Assembly (NCBI GenBank): GCA_963830885.1
Contig: CAWHOA010000024.1
Span: 1 to 64,000, forward strand
Length of the DNA stretch: 64,000 bases
Reading direction: 5' to 3'
Source: JAIBJN01 sp963830885
Lineage (GTDB): Bacteria; Actinomycetota; Thermoleophilia; Gaiellales; Gaiellaceae
The notes beneath the pieces are model-generated. The model did not search any database, was not told the DNA's origin, and saw nothing but the letters and a program-made list of their open reading frames with translations. Positions within the stretch are counted from its first letter, which is position 1, and each line of letters opens with the position of its first letter. This document shows positions 43,076 through 51,265 of this stretch, piece after piece. A program made the translations under genes and the position numbers.

Positions 43076-43947
43076 GGCGTGAAGACGACCTTGACGGCCT
43101 CGTGGGAACGGTAGAGCTCGAGGCCCTCGGCGAAGCGCTCGAGCGGCATCGTCACGGCCGGGATCGGGTCGAGCTCCGGGAGCAGCGCCACGGCCTCGCG
43201 CATGGCGGCTGGTGTCGCCGAGCAGGAGCCGACCAACGTCAGCTCCCGGCGCAGCACCTGCTCGAAGTCGAGCGGCGCCGCGTCGACGAGCCAGGAGAAG
43301 AGGAGCAGCGTCCCGCCCGGCTCGAGCGCGGCGAGCGCCCCGTCGATCCCGGCGTGCGCGCAGAGGACGGCGGCGTCCACCGGCCCGTCGGCCGGCTCGG
43401 CCCCGTAGCCCAGGGCACGCTCGAGCCGGTGGGGCAGCGGGTCGGCGGCGAGCACCTCGTCGCCGCGCCGCACCAACGCCTGCACGAAGAGGAGGCCGGC
43501 GAAGCCGCAGCCGACCACGAGCACCCGCCCCCGGGGAATCCGCTCCACGGCGCGGAGCACGCAGGCCAGCGGCTCGGCGAACGTGCCGGTCGCGTCGTCG
43601 ACCTCGTCGGGGAGCGCGATCGAGGCGGCCGAGCGGACGCGCTCGGCGAAGCCGCCGGGAGCGATCGTGGGCTCCGGGAAGCGTGCGCAGGTCGTCTCGT
43701 GCCCCGCTCGGCAGCGGTCGCACTCGCCGCAGGGCAGGTGGTGGACGAGGGCGACGCGCCGCCCCTCCTCGTCCTCCGCGACGACCTCGTGCCCCAGCAC
43801 GCTGCCGGCGGGCGCGCGCCCGAGCTTCTGCACGTCGGTCCCGCAGAGCCCACAGGCGCGAACGCGGACGAGCTTCCCGGCGCCCTCCGGCTCGGGGACG
43901 TCGGCGAGCGCCGGCAGCCCGGCGGCGTCGAGGACGACCGCTCGCAT
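43072..43947 (-). CDS. zinc-dependent medium-chain alcohol dehydrogenase
   Basis: 291 residues, somewhat short for the family. The catalytic zinc region is RACGLCGTDVQKLG and GHEVV, the structural zinc cysteines are CGECDRCRAGHETTC, and the nucleotide-binding motif is VLVVGCGFAGLLFVQ. It is coupled to a second dehydrogenase of the same superfamily, suggesting two oxidation steps on related polyols or sugars. ATG start. A perfect hairpin lies just upstream. Confidence 0.9.
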   Translation of the reverse strand: MRAVVLDAAGLPALADVPEPEGAGKLVRVRACGLCGTDVQKLGRAPAGSVLGHEVVAEDEEGRRVALVHHLPCGECDRCRAGHETTCARFPEPTIAPGGFAERVRSAASIALPDEVDDATGTFAEPLACVLRAVERIPRGRVLVVGCGFAGLLFVQALVRRGDEVLAADPLPHRLERALGYGAEPADGPVDAAVLCAHAGIDGALAALEPGGTLLLFSWLVDAAPLDFEQVLRRELTLVGSCSATPAAMREAVALLPELDPIPAVTMPLERFAEGLELYRSHEAVKVVFTP

Positions 43948-43963
43948 GCGGGAATCGTAGGAG

Positions 43964-43998
43964 GATGCGGGGGCGGGCGGGCTTCCCGCCCCCGCATC
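43964..43998. terminator. 14-bp perfect hairpin between histidine kinase and dehydrogenase genes
   Basis: GATGCGGGGGCGGG and CCCGCCCCCGCATC form a perfect 14-bp stem with a 7-nt loop, 36 nt after the histidine kinase stop on the minus strand and 17 nt before the dehydrogenase ATG. It most likely terminates the two-component operon. Confidence 0.65.
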
Positions 43999-44033
43999 GA
44001 GGAGGGCCCAGCTCGCCGCGAGGCCGAGGTTCC

Positions 44034-45104
44034 TTAACGCCGCGGCAGCGTGAACGAGACCCGGGCGCCGCCGCCGGCGACGTTCTCGGCCCAGATCCTG
44101 CCGCCCTGCGCCTCGACCAGGCCGTGCGCGATGGCGAGGCCGAGGCCGGCGCCGCCCGTCTCGCTCGTGCGCGAGCGGTCGCCGCGCCAGAAGTGGTCGA
44201 AGACGCGCTTCGCGGAGTCGGGCGGGATGCCCTCGCCGGTGTCCTCGACGCTGACGCGCACCTCGCGCTCCAGCGGCTCGACGACGACGGCCACGGAGCC
44301 GTCCGAGGGCGTGTGCCTGATCGCGTTCGTGAGCAGGTTGAGGAGCACGCGCTCGACCTTGTCGGGCGCGCAGATCGCCGTCGGGTCGCCGTCGATGCGC
44401 GCGGCGAGCGCCACGTGCCGCGCCTCGGCCTCGGCCTCGAGCCCGTCGAGGGCCGAGCGCACGACTCCCGCGAGCGGCGCCTCGAGCAGCTCCAGGGAGA
44501 GGACGCCCGCGTCGAGCCGCGCCAGCTCGAAGAGGTCGTCGACCAGGACGCGCAAGGCGTCCACCTGCTGCTTCAGCGCCGGGACGTAGCGCTCAGGCTC
44601 GACGAGCCCGTCCTCGACGGCCTCGAGCATCGCCTGCATGGAGGCGAGCGGCGTCCGCAGATCGTGGCTCGCCCAGGCCACGAGCTGCCGCCGCGCGTCG
44701 AAGAGCTCCTCGACGCTCGCCGCCATCTCGTTGAACGAGGTGCCCAGCTCGGCGAGCTCGGAGGGGCCGTCCTCGGGCGCCCGGGCGGCGAAGTCGCCGC
44801 CCGCGATCGCCGCCGATGCCGTGCGGATGCGCTCCAGCGCCCGCAGGATCGAGCCGCCGAGAAGCCCCGCAGCCGCGAGAGCCGCGGTCGAGCAGGCGGC
44901 GGCGACGAGCAGGATCGTCAGGTCGTGCTCCGAGTCGAACATGACGACCCCGGAGACGAGGACCGCGGCCAGCGGCAGGGCGACCGCCAGCAGGCCGAGC
45001 CCGGCCAGCTGCAGCCGGATGCTCGGAAGTCGGCGGAGCACGAGTGCCGCGGCGATGCCGACCACCAGCGTCCCGAGCGCGACGAGGAGGGCGAACAGGA
45101 TCAC
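44034..45104 (-). CDS. sensor histidine kinase
   Basis: 356 residues from a GTG overlapping the response-regulator stop (GTGA). Two transmembrane helices bracket a very short extracytoplasmic loop (FALLVALGTLVVGIAAALVL; AVALPLAAVLVSGVVMF; LTILLVAAACSTAALAAAGLL), then a HAMP domain, HisKA with H in WASHDLRTPL, and HATPase (LLNLLTNAIRHTP, VEDTGEGIPPD, GAGLGLAIAHGLV). The near absence of a sensor domain suggests membrane-state or intramembrane sensing. Partner of the adjacent regulator. Confidence 0.94.
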   Translation of the reverse strand: MILFALLVALGTLVVGIAAALVLRRLPSIRLQLAGLGLLAVALPLAAVLVSGVVMFDSEHDLTILLVAAACSTAALAAAGLLGGSILRALERIRTASAAIAGGDFAARAPEDGPSELAELGTSFNEMAASVEELFDARRQLVAWASHDLRTPLASMQAMLEAVEDGLVEPERYVPALKQQVDALRVLVDDLFELARLDAGVLSLELLEAPLAGVVRSALDGLEAEAEARHVALAARIDGDPTAICAPDKVERVLLNLLTNAIRHTPSDGSVAVVVEPLEREVRVSVEDTGEGIPPDSAKRVFDHFWRGDRSRTSETGGAGLGLAIAHGLVEAQGGRIWAENVAGGGARVSFTLPRR

Positions 45105-45781
45105 GGCACGAAGCGGTAGCCGACGCCCCAGACGGTCTGCAGGTGCCGCGGCCGCGCCGGCTCCGGCTCGATCTTCTCGCGCAGCCGGCGGACGTGGACG
45201 GTCACGGTGCCGGTGTCGACGGCCGCCTCGTAGCCCCAGACGCGGTCCATCAGCTGGTCGCGGGAGAACACCTGCTTCGGGTGGCGGGCCAGGAACCAGA
45301 GCAGGTCGAACTCGCGTGCCGTCAGCCGCAGCGGCTCCCCGCGGCACGTGACCTCGCGCGTGCGCGCGTCGAGGTCGAGCTCGTCGAAGCTGAGCCGCTC
45401 GGCCTTGCCGATGTCCGGCGTGGAGCGCCGCAGCACCGTCCGCACGCGCGCCGCGAGCTCCCGCGGCGAGAACGGCTTCGTCACGTAGTCGTCCGCGCCG
45501 AGCTCGAGGCCGACGATCCGGTCGGCCTCCTCGCCCCGCGCGGTCAGGAGGATGACCGGGAGGTCGGAGCGCGCCCGGATCCAGCGGCAGAGCTCGAGCC
45601 CGTCGATCCCCGGCAGCATGATGTCGAGGATCACGAGCCCCGGGCTCTCGGTCTCGAGCAGCTGCCGGGCGGTGGCGCCGTCCCCGGCCTCGAGCGTGCG
45701 GAAGCCGTCGCGCTCGAGGTAGCGGAGGACGACCTCGCGGACGATCGGCTCGTCGTCGACGACGAGCACGGTGGTGCTCAT
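45101..45781 (-). CDS. OmpR/PhoB-family response regulator
   Basis: 226 residues from the ATG before TTVLVVDDEP; a GTG 18 nt earlier is also in frame. The receiver domain has phospho-acceptor D53 (LVILDIMLPG), acidic D9-D10, and K in YVTKPFSP. The C-terminal winged helix has LTAREFDLLWFLARHPKQVFSRDQLMDRVWG and VHVRRLREKIE. First gene of the two-component operon; targets unknown. Confidence 0.95.
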   Translation of the reverse strand: MSTTVLVVDDEPIVREVVLRYLERDGFRTLEAGDGATARQLLETESPGLVILDIMLPGIDGLELCRWIRARSDLPVILLTARGEEADRIVGLELGADDYVTKPFSPRELAARVRTVLRRSTPDIGKAERLSFDELDLDARTREVTCRGEPLRLTAREFDLLWFLARHPKQVFSRDQLMDRVWGYEAAVDTGTVTVHVRRLREKIEPEPARPRHLQTVWGVGYRFVP

Positions 45782-45849
45782 CGGGACATTGTGCGGCACA
45801 TCCCTTACAGAGGAATGAACTGCCGCCGCCGCTACACTGTGAGCCGCAC

Positions 45850-45922
<73 letters not shown>

Positions 45923-45927
45923 TAACA

Positions 45928-45958
45928 GCGGAAGCCCGCAAGCATGCGGGTTTTCCGC
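45928..45958 (+). terminator. terminator after tRNA-Ala
   Basis: GCGGAA, CCCGCA-AGCA-TGCGGG, TTCCGC: a two-part 12-bp stem interrupted by a small internal loop, with a TTTT in the descending arm, starting 6 nt after the tRNA. Confidence 0.7.
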
Positions 45959-46037
45959 CTTCGGGGCGCTCCGAGGACACCGAGGTCCGACGGGTGGACA
46001 GGTGGTTGGGGGTGTGAGGCCCCGGCGGGGGAGTACG

Positions 46038-46919
46038 TCAGGCGAGGCCCGCGCGAGCGCTCCGCGCGACTCGGTCGGCCTCGGTGACCGGGTCCTCCAA
46101 CAGGCGGTCCGCTTCCACCGACTCGGCCAGGGCGTTCGTCGCTCCGGCGCCGGCGAGCGCGAGGGGCGTCGAGCGTGCGAGCGTCCCGAGGTCGTCGCGG
46201 ACGCGCGCGAGCCGCGGGGCGGACGTGGCGCTGACGACGACGAGCCGCGGCTCGAGCTTCGCGGCCGCGTCGGCGAGGGTGTCGAGCGGAGTGTCGGGCC
46301 CGAGGAACGCGATTCGCCAGCCATGTGCGCGCAGGGCTAGCCCGAACGCGATGAGCGGGAGGTCGTGCAGCTCGCCCGGCGCGCAGGCGAGGATGGCCAG
46401 CGGGCCCCCGCCCTGACCCCAGCCCCGCGCCAGGCTGAGCAGGCGTCCGCGGAGGAAGTTGCTCGCGAAGTGCTCCTGGGCAACGCTCGCCGTGCCCGCT
46501 TCCCAGCGCTCCCCAAGGTCGTGGAGATAAGGGATGACGAGATCGCGCAAGAGCGATTCGATGCTGACGGCGGAGAGCGCGCGGTCGAAAGCCTCCTGCG
46601 CGGCCGGCTCGTCGAAGCGCTCGAGGGCATGCGCGAGGGGATCGCGATCGAGGGCCACCTCGCCGCCCCCGGCGGGAGTCTCGGCGGCGGCAGTCGACTC
46701 GAGGGCGAGCCGAGCCGCCTCCGCGGCTGAAAGGCCCTGCGTCTGGAACGCGCGCATCCGCTTGATCCGTTCCTCGTCCGCCGAGGAGTAGAGCCGGAAG
46801 CCCCCGGGGGAGCGTGACGGCTGCAGGAGCCCGTACCGAAGCTCCCAGGCTCGCAGGAGCTCGGGGCTGACCCCGACCCGCCGGCTCAGCTCGCCGATCC
46901 GAAGATGACCCTCTGCCAT
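46038..46919 (-). CDS. MerR-family regulator with B12-binding domain (CarH/LitR-like light sensor)
   Basis: 293 residues. Residues 1-75 form a MerR helix-turn-helix (RIGELSRRVGVSPELLRAWELRYGLL). A four-helix cap (about 90-170) contains W-x9-EH (W at EAGTASVAQEH), the adenosylcobalamin-capping motif of CarH photoreceptors. The Rossmann-like B12 domain has PGELHDLPLIAFGLAL, with the ExH that supplies the lower ligand, and LGPDTPLDTLADA. CarH-type proteins repress in the dark and release DNA when light breaks the Co-C bond. It is divergent from a DUF378/UV-repair cluster, a plausible target. Confidence 0.88.
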   Translation of the reverse strand: MAEGHLRIGELSRRVGVSPELLRAWELRYGLLQPSRSPGGFRLYSSADEERIKRMRAFQTQGLSAAEAARLALESTAAAETPAGGGEVALDRDPLAHALERFDEPAAQEAFDRALSAVSIESLLRDLVIPYLHDLGERWEAGTASVAQEHFASNFLRGRLLSLARGWGQGGGPLAILACAPGELHDLPLIAFGLALRAHGWRIAFLGPDTPLDTLADAAAKLEPRLVVVSATSAPRLARVRDDLGTLARSTPLALAGAGATNALAESVEADRLLEDPVTEADRVARSARAGLA

Positions 46920-46950
46920 GCGCGGTAGTTTACAAAAACAAGACGATGTT

Positions 46951-46990
46951 TATACACAAACTTGACAGGAAGTCGTTCTTGCGGTACAAA
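46951..46990 (+). promoter_or_regulatory. DUF378 promoter with putative regulator box
   Basis: TTGACA (46962-46967) and TACAAA (46985-46990) are separated by 17 nt, a good housekeeping promoter 35 nt before the ATG. The preceding box TATACACAAACTTGACAG (46951-46968) recurs, with one mismatch, before the fasciclin gene. An AAACA-N6-TGTTT inverted repeat lies just upstream. Confidence 0.65.
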
Positions 46991-47024
46991 GTCTCGACAA
47001 TTTCTCTACACGGAGGGTTATTCG

Positions 47025-47264
47025 ATGAAGAAGCTCGACATCCTTGCGGCCGTGCTCGTCGTGGTCGGGGGTCTCAACTGGGGGCTCGTGGCCCTCGCCG
47101 AGTTCGACCTCGTGGCGACGATCGTCGGTCTCGAGTTCGGCGAGACGAACGCCGCGAGCCGTGTGATCTACGGACTCGTCGGTCTCGCGGCCGTCTACCA
47201 GATTGTCCAGCAGGCGGCCATCCGCCGCCGCTGGAGCCGCGACCCGCAGGTCGCGACCGCCTGA
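47025..47264 (+). CDS. DUF378 family small membrane protein
   Basis: 79 residues with two transmembrane helices. MKKLDILAAVLVVVGGLNWGLVALAEFDLVA and SRVIYGLVGLAAVYQIVQ match DUF378, whose function is unknown. GGAGGG precedes the ATG. It is followed by a perfect 12-bp hairpin, so it may be transcribed alone. Divergent from the CarH-like gene. Confidence 0.92.
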   Translation: MKKLDILAAVLVVVGGLNWGLVALAEFDLVATIVGLEFGETNAASRVIYGLVGLAAVYQIVQQAAIRRRWSRDPQVATA

Positions 47265-47278
47265 AGATCGAGGGTCGA

Positions 47279-47306
47279 GGACCGGCCGGCCTACGCCGGC
47301 CGGTCC
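47279..47306 (+). terminator. 12-bp perfect hairpin after DUF378
   Basis: GGACCGGCCGGC-CTAC-GCCGGCCGGTCC, a perfect stem with tetraloop 14 nt after the stop. It ends 8 nt before the presumed TTG of the next gene, so it may attenuate rather than fully terminate. Confidence 0.6.
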
Positions 47307-47313
47307 GCTTGCC

Positions 47314-47790
47314 TTGGCCGTCCACTCCGAGGAGTCCTTCGCGCTCGCGCGGCCCGTCGTCCCGGTTACGAGGGACGGCGCCGGTCGGCTGGGCTCGGCG
47401 TACTGGCAAGAGGTCGAACGCTCGACGCGGGGCGCCGTCCGAGCGCGGCGGACGCCCGAGAGCGTCGAGCTGCGCCTCTTCGGTCGCGCGCCCGCCCTCC
47501 TGCGTTTCGGCGCCCCGGAGATCCAGGTCGATCCGACCGGAATCTCGTGCACGTATCCGGTTCTCGGGGGACTGCTCGCGCGGGGGGCCGGCGGCGAGCT
47601 CGTCTTCGAGCAGCGGCGCAGTCCGGCGTGGTGCGTGCGGACGCTGGTCCGGGACTTCTCGCCCCGCCTCGCGGGCCGGGCCGGGAAGCCCGGGTGGACG
47701 GGCTTCGTCTACCACCAGGTGCAGGCCCGGCTGCACCGGGCGATCGGTCGGCGCTACGTTGCGCGGCTCGTGACGGAGAGCCTGCCTTGA
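47314..47790 (+). CDS. hypothetical protein in the UV-repair operon
   Basis: 158 residues from TTG; start uncertain, and the frame is open further upstream. No family recognised. Basic, with segments ALLRFGAPEIQVDPTGISCTYPVLGGLLA and GWTGFVYHQVQARLHRAIGRRYV, no transmembrane helix. The stop overlaps the start of the NAD(P)-binding protein (TTGA), so it belongs to that operon. Confidence 0.6.
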   Translation: MAVHSEESFALARPVVPVTRDGAGRLGSAYWQEVERSTRGAVRARRTPESVELRLFGRAPALLRFGAPEIQVDPTGISCTYPVLGGLLARGAGGELVFEQRRSPAWCVRTLVRDFSPRLAGRAGKPGWTGFVYHQVQARLHRAIGRRYVARLVTESLP

Positions 47791-48671
47791 AGATCGCCGT
47801 CCTCGGGGCGAGCGGCGTCGTCGGCCGAGCACTCCTGCCGCTGCTCGCGGGAGAGCACGAGGTGGTGGCAGTCTCGCGGCGCCCGCGCGACCGGAGCGGC
47901 GACGGCGTGCGCTGGGTCGCCGCGGACGTCACGGAGCGCGACGAGCTCGACGGCCTCTTCGACGGCGTCGATGTGGTCTACCACCTGGTGCACTCCCTCG
48001 GCGCGAAGGACTTCGCGCACCGTGACCGGCTCGCCGCCGACGCCGTCGCCGAGGCATCCGAGAGCGCCGGCGTGCGTCAGATCGTCTTCCTCGGCGGACT
48101 CGGCGATGCCTCCAAAGGGGGCTCGCTCCACCTCCGCAGCAGGGCGGAGACTGCTGAGCGGCTCGCCTCTCGTTCGGTGCCTGTGACCACGCTGCGTTCG
48201 GCGATCGTCGTGGGGGATGGGAGCGCTGCCTTCGAGACGATCGTCGCACTCGTCGACCGCCTGCCCGTGATGGTCTGTCCCCGCTGGGTGCGGACCAGGA
48301 CGCAGCCGATTGCGCTGCAGGACGTCGTCCGCTACCTCGCCGGCGTCGCCGGGTGCGGCGAGGCGCTCGAGCGCACGTTCGACGTCGCGGGCCCCGAGGT
48401 CATGACCTGCCGGGACATGATCCTGAGGGTCGGGGACCTGCGAGGCCGCCGCCCGCTGATCGTCGAGGTGCCGGTGCTCACGCCGCGCCTCTCCTCGCTC
48501 TGGCTCCACCTCGTGACGCCGGTGCAGGCCGACGTGGCCCGCGAGCTCGTCGACGGGCTCCGCATCGAGACCGTCGCGCGGGAAAACGACATCGCCACGC
48601 TCGTTCCCTTCGAGCCGACGCCGTTCGACGAGGCGGCGCGAACAGCCCTACCGGCGCGCGATGCCGCCTGA
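47787..48671 (+). CDS. NAD(P)-binding Rossmann-fold protein (atypical SDR)
   Basis: 294 residues from a TTG overlapping the preceding stop. KIAVLGASGVVGRALLPLL binds NAD(P), then VVYHLVHSLGAKDF, IVFLGGLGDASKGGSLHLRSRAETAERLA and FDVAGPEVMTCRDMI, typical of NAD(P)H-binding NmrA/DUF2867-linked proteins. Enzymatic activity unproven. The uvsE gene overlaps its end by 11 nt. Confidence 0.88.
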   Translation: MKIAVLGASGVVGRALLPLLAGEHEVVAVSRRPRDRSGDGVRWVAADVTERDELDGLFDGVDVVYHLVHSLGAKDFAHRDRLAADAVAEASESAGVRQIVFLGGLGDASKGGSLHLRSRAETAERLASRSVPVTTLRSAIVVGDGSAAFETIVALVDRLPVMVCPRWVRTRTQPIALQDVVRYLAGVAGCGEALERTFDVAGPEVMTCRDMILRVGDLRGRRPLIVEVPVLTPRLSSLWLHLVTPVQADVARELVDGLRIETVARENDIATLVPFEPTPFDEAARTALPARDAA

Positions 48672-49590
48672 CGCGGATGAGCCGGGGCTCCGCCTCGGCT
48701 ACGCCTGCCTCAACACGCTCTTCGAGAGCCCGGCGCGTACGACGCGTCTCGCGAAAGCGACGCCCGAGCGTCTGCGTGAGCTCTTGGCGGCGAACCTCGA
48801 CACGCTCGAGGCGATCCTCCGCTGGAACGACGCCAACGACATTCAGGTCTTTCGCGTGTCCTCGAACACCGTGCCGCTCGCCTCGCACCCGCGCGCGAGC
48901 TATCCGTGGCGCGAAGCGCTTGGCGAGCGGTTCGCAGAGCTGGGCGACCTCATGCGCCGCGCGGGCATGCGGCTCTCGACGCACCCGGGGCCGTACACGG
49001 TGCCCGCCTCCGCCGACGAGGCGATCGCGGACGCGGCGGTCCGGGAGCTCGACTACCACGCGGAGCTCATGAGCGCTTTCGGGCTCGACCGCTCGCACAA
49101 GATCGTGCTCCATCTCGGGGGAGGAGCGGGCGACCGCGAGAGCTGGCTCGACCGATTCGGCCGAGCCTTCGGGCGCCTCGCGCCGGAAGCTCGCTCACGC
49201 CTCGTCCTCGAGAATGACGAGCGCTGGTCCTTCGCGGACGTCCTCCCGGTCGCGGGCGAGCTGAACGTGCCGGTCGTGTTCGACGCCTTCCACCACGAGG
49301 TGAACGGGTCTCTTCCGAAGCTCGGGGTGCGGGAGCTGGTCGAGCTCGCGGGCGAGACCTGGCGCGAAGCCGACGGGCGCCAGGAGGTGCATTTCTCGAC
49401 GCAGGCGCCCGGCCGCCGGGCCGGCGCGCACGCGGACACGCTCGACCTGCGGCGGTTCCGCCGTTTCGCCGAGCAGGTGGACGACCTGCCGCTCGACTGC
49501 GTGCTCGAGGTGAAGGACAAGGAGCAGTCGGTGCTGCGGGCCCGGCGGACGCAGCTGCGGCTTCGACAGAAAGCGGCCCGCCCGGCCTGA
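48661..49590 (+). CDS. uvsE: UV DNA damage endonuclease
   Basis: 309 residues, TIM-barrel UvdE family. LRLGYACLNTLF, FRVSSNTVPLASHP, RLSTHPGPYTVPAS, KIVLHLGGGAGDRE, RLVLENDERWSFADVLP and FDAFHHEVN contain the His, Glu and Asp metal ligands. It nicks DNA 5' of UV photoproducts to begin repair independent of UvrABC. ATG start, 11-nt overlap with the preceding gene. Adjacent to a CarH-like light sensor. Confidence 0.95.
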   Translation: MPPDADEPGLRLGYACLNTLFESPARTTRLAKATPERLRELLAANLDTLEAILRWNDANDIQVFRVSSNTVPLASHPRASYPWREALGERFAELGDLMRRAGMRLSTHPGPYTVPASADEAIADAAVRELDYHAELMSAFGLDRSHKIVLHLGGGAGDRESWLDRFGRAFGRLAPEARSRLVLENDERWSFADVLPVAGELNVPVVFDAFHHEVNGSLPKLGVRELVELAGETWREADGRQEVHFSTQAPGRRAGAHADTLDLRRFRRFAEQVDDLPLDCVLEVKDKEQSVLRARRTQLRLRQKAARPA

Positions 49591-49606
49591 GGCCGAACGG
49601 GCCGGG
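49577..49606 (+). terminator. hairpin at the uvsE/fasciclin convergence
   Basis: GGCCCG and CGGGCC flank an inner GGCC-TGA-GGCC; the structure spans the uvsE stop and sits between two convergent genes, suiting a bidirectional terminator. Confidence 0.45.
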
Positions 49607-49617
49607 GTTGGCGTCCG

Positions 49618-50187
49618 CTAGGCGGACGGGATCAGCACTTCGTCGATGACGTGGATGACGCCGTTCGAGGCGGTCACATCGGCCTTGACGACGCGGGCGG
49701 CGTCGACGCGAACCGTGTCGCCGCTCGCCCGCAGGCGGACGGAGTCGCCGTTCAGGGTCTCGGCGGAGCTCATCGACGCGACGTCGCTCGCGCGAGCCTC
49801 GCCCTCGACGACGTGGTAGAGCAGGACGGCCCGCAGCATCTCGCGGTCCTCCGCGAGGGCGTCGAGGGTCTCCTGCGGGACGGCTTCGAACGCCTCGTCC
49901 GTCGGGGCGAAGACCGTGAACGGGCCCTCGCCGGCGAGCGTCTCGGCCAGGCCGGCGCGCTCGAGCAGGGAGGCGAGCGTGGTGAAGTCCCCTGCCGCGA
50001 CGGCCGTCTCGACGATGTTGCTCTCCTCCATCATCTCGGTCGTCGTCATCGCGGACTGGGTGGAAGCCGGGCCTCCCTGGGCCTCCGAGTCGTTGCCGCC
50101 GCAGCCGGCGAAGACGAGGCCGACGACCGCGAGGCCGGCGGCCGCCAGGGCGCGGAGCGGGCGGCGGTGGTGTCCTGCGTGCTGCAT
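49618..50187 (-). CDS. fasciclin domain lipoprotein
   Basis: 189 residues. Signal peptide with lipobox VGLVFAGCGG, then one FAS1 domain: NIVETAVAAGDFTTLASLLERAGLAETLAGEGPFTVFAPTDEAFEAVP, LLYHVVEGEA and NGVIHVIDEVLIPS. FAS1 proteins mediate adhesion or matrix binding. Expression is probably from a promoter sharing the TATACAGAAACTTGACAG box. Confidence 0.94.
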   Translation of the reverse strand: MQHAGHHRRPLRALAAAGLAVVGLVFAGCGGNDSEAQGGPASTQSAMTTTEMMEESNIVETAVAAGDFTTLASLLERAGLAETLAGEGPFTVFAPTDEAFEAVPQETLDALAEDREMLRAVLLYHVVEGEARASDVASMSSAETLNGDSVRLRASGDTVRVDAARVVKADVTASNGVIHVIDEVLIPSA

Positions 50188-50240
50188 CGTTCTCCTCCTT
50201 GTTGAGGGTTCGTCGACTGTCGGAGGAGAGTCTAGACAAA

Positions 50241-50269
50241 CTCAAGACAGACTGTCAAGTTTCTGTATA
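50241..50269 (-). promoter_or_regulatory. fasciclin promoter with box shared with DUF378
   Basis: On the minus strand TATACAGAAACTTGACAG (50269-50252) matches the DUF378 box at 17 of 18 positions and includes a perfect -35 TTGACA, about 65 nt before the fasciclin ATG. A weak -10 (TAGACT) follows after about 18 nt. Confidence 0.55.
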
Positions 50270-50436
50270 GAGTTTGCGGAGCGCGGCGCCTATTACCTCA
50301 TCGGGCAGCGATCGTGCTACCACCGGTGCTACCAAACAGAGCGAACCGGGCGTTCCTGGAACGGTGCCTCGGGAATGGGCCGTGCCGCTGTGCGTTTGAG
50401 ACGGGTGCGGGCGGTTGGATCGCCCGCGTACCGAGA

Positions 50437-50560
50437 GAGCGAGATCGAGAGGCGCGTCCAGAACGCCGCGCGGATCCTCGGGCTCGAGCCCTTTCTCAAG
50501 CGCAAGCCGCGGGCGCTGTCGGGCGGCCAGCGCCAGCGGGTGGCGATGGGCGGGCGATCG
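50437..50560 (+). pseudogene. 124-bp fragment of the UgpC/MsmX ABC ATPase gene
   Basis: Nearly identical (four differences, one an indel) to 60344-60468 in the intact ATPase gene. It encodes EKRVQNAARILGLEPF- and LSGGQRQRVAMG-like sequence, covering the ABC signature, with no start, Walker A or continuation. The surrounding 50188-50731 stretch has no gene. Confidence 0.8.
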
Positions 50561-50693
50561 TCGTCCGGGGATGGCGGGTGCCGGCGGGAGTTATCGGCGA
50601 TTCGAGCGGGATGTGCGCGGGATGGAAGGTTGTGCTTGTCGGCGTTGCCCGGCCCGCAGCTTTGGGTGCTCTCGTGCTCGGCGACGAGTATGC

Positions 50694-50726
50694 GAGCCCG
50701 GGGAAGGGTCGGCTTTCCCCCGGCTC
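50694..50726 (-). terminator. imperfect hairpin after the secreted protein gene
   Basis: GAGCCCGGGGAAGG and the opposing CTTTCCCCCGGCTC pair with one bulge, immediately downstream of the minus-strand secreted-protein gene. Confidence 0.4.
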
Positions 50727-50731
50727 AGGAT

Positions 50732-51249
50732 CTACGAACAGCTCACGTCCGGATTCCAGGGCGTGAGCAGTCCACTCGGGTTCGGTTTCCAGATCCACGC
50801 GTGGAGCGAATAGAACGGTGGCAGCCCGTACCGGTTCGGCTCGTCGGTGAAGTCGAACTCCCGGTCAAAGAGCGAGGGCTTGCCCGTGTTGCCGGCCGCC
50901 TCCCAGTCCGCCTTGAAAACGATGTACTCGAGTGCGACGAGCTTGTAGGTGCCCTTGTTTCGCTGCTCGTAGACGACCGCCTCCGGCGCAGTGGCGTCGA
51001 TGACGCCCTGGTCGAGGAGCAGGTCTTCATTGACGAAGTGATCGCCCATCGCGCCGTCGGCGCCGTGGGCGATGCAGGTCGCGCCGCTGAGCTCGGCGAC
51101 GTGAACGACGTAGCCGGCGTCCTGCGCCATCTCGAGGTCGTGGAAGCGGCCGTCGCAGACGCTGCCGAACGGTCACTTGACGCTGCCGCGTAACCGGCGA
51201 TCCCCAGGAGTGGCACAACGCTCAGAACGACGATGATCAGTCGCTTCAT
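50732..51249 (-). CDS. secreted protein of unknown function (frameshifted)
   Basis: About 172 residues after correcting one lost base near 51165. Signal peptide MKRLIIVVLSVVPLLGIAGYAAAS, then FHDLEMAQDAGYVVHVAEL, CIAHGADGAMGDHFVNEDLLLDQGVID, and the C-terminal FYSLHAWIWKPNPSGLLTPWNPDVSC, with paired cysteines. Not assigned to a named family. It follows DUF4242 by 16 nt on the same strand. Confidence 0.7.
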
Positions 51250-51265
51250 GACGTCCGCTCCCTTA

